Assembly (NCBI RefSeq): GCF_014650875.1
Contig: NZ_BMVU01000012.1
Location: forward strand, 62,001 to 126,000
DNA length: 64,000 bases
Reading direction: 5' to 3'
DNA from: Streptomyces minutiscleroticus
GTDB lineage: Bacteria; Actinomycetota; Actinomycetes; Streptomycetales; Streptomycetaceae
In this document: one piece after another, positions 59,479 through 64,000 of the stretch
How the letters are laid out: every line of letters begins with the position of its first letter
How positions within the stretch are numbered: position 1 is the first letter of the stretch
The notes under the pieces: generated by a model
What the model saw: only the letters and a program-made list of their open reading frames with translations
Told to the model about the DNA's origin: nothing
Databases searched by the model: none
Translations under genes and position numbers: made by a program

Positions 59479-60459
59479 TCAGGCCGTCGCCGCCACCCGC
59501 TCGCCCAGGACGAAGTCCGGGTCGACCTGGGCCGCCAGGTCGGTCCCGGTCCGCTCGTTGCCCCAGGACCGCGCGTTCTTCAGGTGGAAGTGCACCATCT
59601 GGCGCGTGTAGCGCTCCCAGTCGCGCAGCTCGTACGTGGCGTCGGCGGCTTCCCGCAGGGCGCGCAGCGCGCGGTGGTTGCCGTCCTCCAGGAGTTCGAA
59701 CCGCGGCGGGCGGCCCTTCTCCATGGCGCGCACCCAGTCCGAGTGCCCGACCGTCACCAGCAGGTCGTCGCCGACCTCGGCGCGCAGGAAGTCGACGTCG
59801 TCCTGGCCCTGCACCTTGTTGCCGACGACCTTGAGGGTGACGCCGTAGTCGCGGGCGTACTCCTTGTACTGGCGGTAGACGGAGACCCCCTTCCGGGTCG
59901 GCTCGGCCACGAGGAAGGTGATGTCGAAGCGGGTGAACATGCCGGACGCGAAGGAGTCCGAGCCCGCTGTCATGTCGACCACCACGTACTCGTCGCGGCC
60001 GTCGGCCAGGTGGTTCAGGCACAGCTCCACCGCTCCGGTCTTGGAGTGGTAGCAGGCGACTCCGAGGTCGGCTTCGGTGAAGGGGCCGGTGACCATCAAA
60101 CGGACGGTGCCGCCGTCGAGTTCCACCGGGCGCGCGCAGGCGTCGTAGACCGGGTTGTCCTCGCGCACCCGCAGCAGGCGCGAGCCCTCGCCGGGCGGTG
60201 TCGTCTTGATCATCGAGTCGGCGGAGGCGATGCGCGGGTTGGTGCCGCGCAGATAGTCCTTGATCAGCGGCAGCCGCGCGCCCATGGCGGGCAGCCCGTC
60301 GGCGACCGCGTCGTCGAGGCCGAGCGCGGCGCCCAGGTGCTGGTTGATGTCGGCGTCGACCGCGACGACCGGCGCTCCGGTGGCGGCGAGATGGCGGATG
60401 AACAGGGAGGACAGCGTCGTCTTGCCGCTGCCGCCCTTCCCGACGAAAGCAATTTTCAT
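59479..60459 (-). CDS. CooC/ParA-like ATP-binding protein
   Basis: The 326-residue SIMIBI ATPase starts MKIAFVGKGGSGKTTLSSLF, with the signature-lysine P-loop GKGGSGKTT. It continues AVDADINQHLGAALG (Walker A'), DEYVVVDMTAGSDSFASGM (Walker B) and LKVVGNKVQGQDDVDFL. The pattern is that of CooC, a nickel/metallocentre maturation ATPase, rather than ParA. No CO dehydrogenase is nearby, so the client is unknown. It is divergent from the Fic-like gene with back-to-back leaderless promoters. The ATG follows TACCTT plus seven bases. Confidence 0.92.
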   Translation of the reverse strand: MKIAFVGKGGSGKTTLSSLFIRHLAATGAPVVAVDADINQHLGAALGLDDAVADGLPAMGARLPLIKDYLRGTNPRIASADSMIKTTPPGEGSRLLRVREDNPVYDACARPVELDGGTVRLMVTGPFTEADLGVACYHSKTGAVELCLNHLADGRDEYVVVDMTAGSDSFASGMFTRFDITFLVAEPTRKGVSVYRQYKEYARDYGVTLKVVGNKVQGQDDVDFLRAEVGDDLLVTVGHSDWVRAMEKGRPPRFELLEDGNHRALRALREAADATYELRDWERYTRQMVHFHLKNARSWGNERTGTDLAAQVDPDFVLGERVAATA

Positions 60460-60466
60460 GTTCAGT

Positions 60467-60472
60467 AAGGTA
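60467..60472 (-). promoter_or_regulatory. -10 box, leaderless CooC-like transcript
   Basis: On the minus strand TACCTT is followed by seven bases and the ATG at 60459. Confidence 0.45.
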
Positions 60473-60546
60473 GCGGCGGGCGCGGCCCGGAGGGCGGGAA
60501 GGCGTGAAGAAGACCACTCCAACGGGGAGTCCTCGGCCAGGGTGCG

Positions 60547-60552
60547 TAGGGT
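60547..60552 (+). promoter_or_regulatory. -10 box, leaderless Fic-like transcript
   Basis: TAGGGT is followed by seven bases and the ATG at 60560. Confidence 0.5.
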
Positions 60553-60559
60553 CGTACTC

Positions 60560-61423
60560 ATGAGTACGACAGGAGCGAGTGCCGACCCTCCCCCGAGCTC
60601 CCGGACGGGCTCGGGCGCGGGGGACCCCCTTGCGACGCTGGGCACGCTGCCCGGGGTGCCCGAGGCGGTGGAGTCCGTGCGCAAGGCCGTGGACCGTGTC
60701 TACGGGCACCGCATCATGCGGCGGCGCAGCAACGAGATCACCTCCGAGGCGGCACTGCGCGGCTCCCGCGGTTCGGCGGCGCTCGCCGGTGCCGACTGGG
60801 CCCTCGAAGAAGTGCGGCGGCGCACGGACTTCAGCGGCGACGACGAGGCCCGGCGGGTCGGCGCGGCGCTGCGGCTGACGGCCGAGGCGGGGCAGCTGCT
60901 GTCCATCTGGCGGCAGTCGCCCCTGCGCGTGCTGGCGCGGCTGCACCTGGTGGCGGCCGCGGACGGGCGGGAGGAGGTCGGGCGTCCGCGCCAGGCCGGC
61001 GAGCCCGTCGAGGAGCCGCTGATCGAGCTGCCCCTGCCGGACCCGGACGAGGTGGCCGGACGCCTGGAGGGCCTCTCGCGGCTGGTCGTCGCCGGCAGTG
61101 CGGCGCCCGCCCTGGTGACGGCCGCCGTGGTCCACGGCGAACTGCTGGCCCTGCGACCCTTCGTCTCGCACAACGGGCAGGTCGCCCGGGCCGCCGAGCG
61201 CATCGTCCTGATCGGCAGCGGCCTCGACCCCAAGGCCGTCTGCCCGGCGGAGGTCGGTCACGCGGAGCTGGGGCGGGCGGCCTACGTGGCCGCGCTGGAG
61301 GGTTACGTCTCCGGCACCCCCGAGGGCATGGCGGCCTGGATCGCCCACTGCGGCAGGGCGGTGGAACTGGGAGCCAGGGAGTCGACCGCGGTGTGCGAGG
61401 CACTTCAGCGCGGAGCCGCCTGA
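60560..61423 (+). CDS. Fic-fold protein with degenerate active site
   Basis: The 287-residue helical protein resembles Fic/DOC proteins around LALRPFVSHNGQVARAAERI (199-210 core). Active Fic enzymes have HPFxxGNGRxxR; here the catalytic His is R199, the first Gly is H204 and the binding Arg is Q207, with R210 kept. Loss of these residues makes AMP transfer unlikely. An oxidoreductase label sometimes seen on such genes has no support in the sequence. The N terminus has SVRKAVDRVYGHRIMRRRS. It ends 21 bases before a 28-bp palindromic terminator and is positioned like mycobacterial Rv3662c. Confidence 0.85.
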   Translation: MSTTGASADPPPSSRTGSGAGDPLATLGTLPGVPEAVESVRKAVDRVYGHRIMRRRSNEITSEAALRGSRGSAALAGADWALEEVRRRTDFSGDDEARRVGAALRLTAEAGQLLSIWRQSPLRVLARLHLVAAADGREEVGRPRQAGEPVEEPLIELPLPDPDEVAGRLEGLSRLVVAGSAAPALVTAAVVHGELLALRPFVSHNGQVARAAERIVLIGSGLDPKAVCPAEVGHAELGRAAYVAALEGYVSGTPEGMAAWIAHCGRAVELGARESTAVCEALQRGAA

Positions 61424-61444
61424 GCACCGCTTTCCGGAAATGCA

Positions 61445-61472
61445 CCGCGCCGGACCGGCCGGTCCGGCGCGG
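61445..61472 (+). terminator. Terminator, perfect 28-bp palindrome
   Basis: A continuous palindrome starting CCGCGCCGGACCGG lies 21 bases past the Fic-like stop. It folds with essentially no loop beyond the central GGCC. Confidence 0.7.
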
Positions 61473-61534
61473 ATGATCACGCGCGGGTGATTGCGATCGG
61501 ATGATTCCGATCGGATGATCACGTGCGGGTGATT
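61470..61534. repeat. Direct repeat of 23 bp, 42-bp period
   Basis: CGGATGATCACGYGCGGGTG plus ATT occurs at 61470-61492 and 61512-61534 with one mismatch. ATCGGATGATTCCG-like sequence lies between. Confidence 0.85.
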
Positions 61535-61552
61535 CCCTGGAAAAGGGTCCGG

Positions 61553-61787
61553 AAAAAAGGGGCGGCGGTACGAATGACCGTACCGCCGCCGACATGTCCA
61601 CCGCGTTACCAGGCGTGCTCGATATGTCGCCCATCAGGTCGGGAACTGTTGCCCGTCACCTGGTGCGGCTGGCCCGTAATCGACGGGTCGGCGTCGCGTG
61701 GGTACGTGGTGTCCATGCTCGGTCCGTGGGGCCGTGAAATGAGTTGGTGGGTGATCCTCTCGGATGTCCCCGGTCTCGCGGGCCGTT
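61553..61787 (-). ncRNA. Ms1/6S-like RNA polymerase-associated RNA (predicted)
   Basis: A minus-strand transcript of about 235 bases is predicted from promoter and terminator signals. Near the 5' end CCGCG-AG-ACCGGG (61781-61769) pairs with CCTGGT-AA-CGCGG (61613-61601) near the 3' end. This closing stem is interrupted by a 2x2 loop, as in rod-shaped 6S RNAs. An apical hairpin CCCGT/ACGGG closes the other end near 61670-61685. A separate terminator follows. The RNA lies downstream of the HAD gene on the same strand, exactly as Ms1/MTS2823 lies beside Rv3661 in mycobacteria and as I recall the 6S-like scr3559 in S. coelicolor. The assignment rests on synteny and fold, not sequence search. Confidence 0.65.
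61561..61590 (-). terminator. U-tract terminator of the Ms1/6S-like RNA
   Basis: Eleven-base arms GGCGGCGGTAC and GTACCGCCGCC pair perfectly around eight bases. On the minus strand they are followed by CCTTTTTTCC, a rare strong U-tract. Confidence 0.85.
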
Positions 61788-61793
61788 AAAACC

Positions 61794-61822
61794 TTTGTAC
61801 TCCAGGTCCCGGACGAGCGAAA
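61794..61822 (-). promoter_or_regulatory. Promoter of the Ms1/6S-like RNA
   Basis: On the minus strand TTTCGC is followed by a 17-base spacer and TACAAA, predicting a start near 61787. Confidence 0.45.
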
Positions 61823-61977
61823 GCCCTGCCCGCACTTCTTTACTTTTGCCCTCAAAACAGCATGAAACGGACTGCTGGACGGATGCCCTCCGCACACGCC
61901 CTCCCGGGGGTCCGCATGGCCTCCCGGGGCGCCGGCCTCCTCCGGGGTGACGTCCGGGGTCGCCCTTCGGGGGTGCC

Positions 61978-62790
61978 TCAGACCGCCGCCGGGCGGCGCC
62001 TGCTCGCGTACCAGACCAGTCCCGCCGTCGCCGCGGCCGCTCCTATGGCCGCGGCCGCGACGAGGGCCGGCCGCGGCCGCGCGGGCAGCCGCTGCTTGAG
62101 GCGCACGGGGTGGTGGAAGTCCAGGACGGGCCATCCGCGCGCGAGGGCCTCGCGGCGCAGCGACCGGTCCGGGTTGACCGCGTGCGGGTGGCCGACCGAC
62201 TCCAGCATCGGCACGTCCGTGGCCGAGTCGCTGTAGGCGTAGCAGCGTGCGAGGTCGTACCCCTCGGAGGCGGCCAGCTCCTTGACCGCCTCGGCCTTCG
62301 TCGGCCCGTACGCGTAGTACTCCACCTCGCCCGTGAAGCAGCCGTCGTCGCCCACCACCATCCGGGTCGCCACCACGCGGTCGGCGCCCAGCAGTTCGCC
62401 GATCGGCTCGACGACCTCCGCCCCGGAGGTGGAGACGATCACGACGTCGCGGCCCGCCATGTGGTGCTCCTCGATGAGGGAGGCCGCCTCGTCGTAGATG
62501 ATCGGATCGATCAGGTCGTGCAGCGTCTCCGCGACGATCTCCTTGACCTGCCGGACGTTCCAGCCGCGGCACAGGGCGGAGAGGTACTTGCGCATCCGCT
62601 CCATCTGGTCGTGGTCGGCGCCGCCGGCCGTGAAGATGAACTGGGCATATGCGGTCCGCAAGACCGCCCTGCGGTTGATCAGTCCTCCTTGATAGAAGGA
62701 CTTGCTGAACGTGAGTGTGCTCGACTTCGCAATGACCGTCTTGTCCAGGTCGAAGAAGGCCGCTGTGCGGGGCAAGGAGTGGTTTTCCAC
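61978..62790 (-). CDS. HAD-IB family hydrolase with C-terminal membrane helix
   Basis: The 270-residue protein starts MENHSLPRTAAFFDLDKTVIAKSS (motif I FDLDKT, nucleophile D14 and acid D16). Motif II is DVVIVSTSGAEVVEPI with Ser/Thr, the conserved Lys is in GPTKAEAVKEL, and motif IV is CYAYSDSATDVPML. It resembles SerB-like phosphatases. The C terminus has one hydrophobic helix (ALVAAAAIGAAAATAGLVWY) and a basic tail, so it is membrane-attached. An annotation as morphological-differentiation protein is used for the Streptomyces orthologue. The GTG at 62790 is chosen because TATGCT lies seven bases upstream; an ATG at 62802 falls inside that box. Confidence 0.92.
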   Translation of the reverse strand: MENHSLPRTAAFFDLDKTVIAKSSTLTFSKSFYQGGLINRRAVLRTAYAQFIFTAGGADHDQMERMRKYLSALCRGWNVRQVKEIVAETLHDLIDPIIYDEAASLIEEHHMAGRDVVIVSTSGAEVVEPIGELLGADRVVATRMVVGDDGCFTGEVEYYAYGPTKAEAVKELAASEGYDLARCYAYSDSATDVPMLESVGHPHAVNPDRSLRREALARGWPVLDFHHPVRLKQRLPARPRPALVAAAAIGAAAATAGLVWYASRRRPAAV

Positions 62791-62797
62791 GGGCCTG

Positions 62798-62803
62798 AGC
62801 ATA
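62798..62803 (-). promoter_or_regulatory. -10 box, leaderless HAD hydrolase transcript
   Basis: On the minus strand TATGCT is followed by seven bases and the GTG at 62790. Confidence 0.45.
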
Positions 62804-62821
62804 GGCGCCCACCATTCGGCG

Positions 62822-62827
62822 TAAGGT
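62822..62827 (+). promoter_or_regulatory. -10 box of a possible mini-gene
   Basis: TAAGGT fits TANNNT and is followed by seven bases and a GTG at 62835, the leaderless layout seen for several genes in this window. Confidence 0.35.
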
Positions 62828-62834
62828 GGGGCGC

Positions 62835-62972
62835 GTGGGTTTGCCTGAGAGGGCTCTCGGGTACACCATGGAAGTCACGGATCGTTCGCGACCGTGCTAA
62901 CCCGGCCCGACTCCTCCCCCCCCGAGTCGGCCGTGGGGACGACCCCCGCTCTCCCCCCCGGCGGGGGTCGTC
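62835..62972 (+). other. Possible mini-gene or small RNA with tandem hairpins
   Basis: A 21-codon frame (GTG 62835 to TAA 62900) begins GLPERALGYTMEV and is directly followed by two hairpins: CCGACTC/GAGTCGG at 62907-62930, and a 12-bp perfect stem GACGACCCCCGC with its complement at 62938-62972. The frame uses T-ending codons unlike its neighbours, so it may be a leader peptide, a very small protein, or simply the body of a structured RNA of about 140 bases. A short stem GAGAG-GG-CTCTC lies within it. I recognise no known RNA family. Confidence 0.35.
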
Positions 62973-63376
62973 GCATGTCCGGATGGGTTTCTCCGTCCCT
63001 TCTCCCGCTGTCCGGGCCGCGCTGCGCGCGCGGCCCGGTTCGTCTCTGTGCACGCATGATCCGCTACGGAGCGTAATGGGCGGGCTGCTCGTTCGAAGTC
63101 GCGAGTGAGTCACCTGTTTGGGTGAAGGCGATATTCACAACCACCGAGTTGTCCACAGTTATCGCCCAAGATCCACGCGATTTCCGGGATCGCCGCATCG
63201 TGATTCCGACGCGTCCCGCTCGCGGAAGTCCTCGGTCGCCTCCGGCTCGCCCCACGGGCAATGGCCGGTTCGTATCGGCGGTTCATATGGAGTGCCGGTT
63301 GCCGGTTCTTCGCGCGAACGGGAATGGCGGGGCCGCAGGGGCCCCGCGGTATACGCGGCGAAGGGGGATGGAAATC
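62973..63376. other. Upstream region of the Ssd-like gene
   Basis: No credible gene is seen. It contains a perfect DnaA 9-mer at 63149-63157 within an AT-richer stretch (63115-63200) that probably holds the promoter of the septum-site gene. Confidence 0.5.
63149..63157 (+). promoter_or_regulatory. DnaA box
   Basis: TTGTCCACA matches the preferred Streptomyces DnaA 9-mer, 220 bases upstream of the Ssd-like start. Confidence 0.5.
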
Positions 63377-64000
63377 GTGGCGGGAGCCATCACGCACGAC
63401 CGGCCGCCGGCCGCCGAGGAGCGGCGGGACGGACCGTTGATCGTCACCGAGGACGCCGAGCTCCTGGACGACCTGCTGCGGCTGTGTGCCGCGGCGGGCG
63501 CCCGGCCCGAGGTCCACCACGGGATGCCCGCGTGCAGGGGCGAGTGGGAGACGGCGCCTCTCGTCCTGGTCGGCGACGACGCCGCGCGCCGGGTGCGCGG
63601 CGCCGTGCGCAGACGCGGAGTGGTGCTGGTGGGGCGGGACCAGGACGACCCCGGGGTCTGGCAGCGCGCCGTACGGATCGGCGCCGACCATGTGCTGCTG
63701 CTGCCCGACGGCGAGCAGTGGCTGGTCGACCGCATCGCCGACGTGGCGGAGGGGGCCGGGCCGCCCGCGCTCACCGTGGGCGTGATCGGCGGCCGGGGCG
63801 GCGCGGGGGCGTCCACGCTCGCCTGCGCGCTGGCCGTCACCTCGGCACGCCAGGGCAGGCGCACGCTGCTCATCGACGCCGATCCGCTGGGCGGCGGACT
63901 CGACGTGCTCCTCGGCGGCGAGACGGCGGAGGGCCTGCGCTGGCCGGCGTTCGCCGCCTCCCGGGGGCGTGTCGGCGGCGAAGCCCTGGAGGAGTCGCTG
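63377..64000 (+). CDS. Septum-site-determining (Ssd/CpaE-like) protein, 3' partial
   Basis: The frame runs off the right edge after 208 codons. The start reads MAGAITHDRPPAAEE. It continues with a receiver-like domain lacking a clear phospho-site (LIVTEDAELLDDLLRLC, VVLVGRDQDD, RIGADHVLLLPDGEQWLVD) and then a MinD/ParA-type ATPase: VIGGRGGAGASTLACALA (P-loop where GKT is replaced by GAST) and LLIDADPLGGGLDVLLG. This matches the Ssd/TadZ-CpaE family encoded beside tad pilus genes and, in M. tuberculosis, Rv3660c. I chose the GTG at 63377 because AAGGGGG ends nine bases upstream; an ATG at 63368 touches it. Confidence 0.9.
   Translation, partial: MAGAITHDRPPAAEERRDGPLIVTEDAELLDDLLRLCAAAGARPEVHHGMPACRGEWETAPLVLVGDDAARRVRGAVRRRGVVLVGRDQDDPGVWQRAVRIGADHVLLLPDGEQWLVDRIADVAEGAGPPALTVGVIGGRGGAGASTLACALAVTSARQGRRTLLIDADPLGGGLDVLLGGETAEGLRWPAFAASRGRVGGEALEESL

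Noticed and set aside
61620..61730. A 36-codon minus-strand frame (ATG near 61716, stop TAA near 61606) ending just before the U-tract terminator
   Set aside because: It overlaps the predicted structured RNA, has no ribosome site, and its codons form parts of the stems. The RNA explanation is stronger, though a dual-function RNA cannot be excluded.

Overview
This 64 kb window is a high-GC actinobacterial chromosome segment, almost certainly from a Streptomyces. The signs are strong G/C bias at third codon positions, GTG and TTG starts, TAG-type -10 boxes, a WblA regulator, and a gene order that from memory matches the S. coelicolor block SCO3640 to SCO3557 read in reverse. Most of the window is conserved core chromosome. 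No insertion sequence, integrase, CRISPR array or prophage was seen.

Layout. 1-4.9 kb: a two-component pair (first gene cut by the window edge), a Ser/Thr kinase, a cytochrome P450 and a small membrane protein. 5-7.4 kb: a degenerate diacylglycerol-kinase-like gene divergent from purA. 7.4-14.3 kb: a conserved hypothetical, a glycosyltransferase-membrane fusion coupled to a GntR regulator, a class III aminotransferase and a SLATT-like membrane protein. 14.5-21.6 kb: ybaB-recR-DUF5063, then lysC-asd (entry to aspartate-family amino acids), then an ECF sigma factor coupled to a membrane partner. 21.8-28.5 kb: SURF1, an S9 peptidase, a double-Rossmann ion-channel-like protein and an acyltransferase. 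29-34 kb: the most accessory-looking part, a 1,424-residue nSTAND/WD40 protein with an HTH-like N terminus beside a tRNA-Pro. 34-39.9 kb: Pr6Pr membrane protein, metallophosphoesterase, YqeY, bifunctional penicillin-binding protein and wblA. 39.9-53 kb: two ArsA-type ATPases, DUF4177, RidA, NUDIX, MBL hydrolase, crp, nth, NUDIX, MarP-like protease, alpha/beta hydrolase, holin-like protein and nhaA. 53-64 kb: acs, a SulP-STAS-carbonic anhydrase fusion, a lipoprotein deacetylase, a CooC-like ATPase divergent from a degenerate Fic protein, a HAD hydrolase and the start of a septum-site (Ssd/CpaE-like) gene.

The stretch from the metallophosphoesterase to the Ssd gene follows the M. tuberculosis order Rv3683 to Rv3660c (recalled, not searched): ponA2, whiB4, two ATPases, RidA, MBL, crp, nth, NUDIX, marP, acs, HAD, ssd. 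In mycobacteria an abundant RNA polymerase-binding RNA (Ms1/MTS2823) lies beside the HAD gene. Here the equivalent gap (61424-61977) carries a minus-strand promoter, a sequence whose ends pair into a closing stem, and a U-tract terminator, so I annotate a Ms1/6S-like RNA there.

Other notable features: about a dozen starts with a -10 box 6-7 bases upstream (leaderless mRNAs), Crp-type sites upstream of crp and acs, an in-frame internal start in lysC, an endonuclease III with a histone H1-like tail, several tandem repeats (7-, 19-, 31- and 66-bp periods), many long perfect inverted repeats acting as terminators between convergent genes, and a possible mini-gene at 62822-62972.
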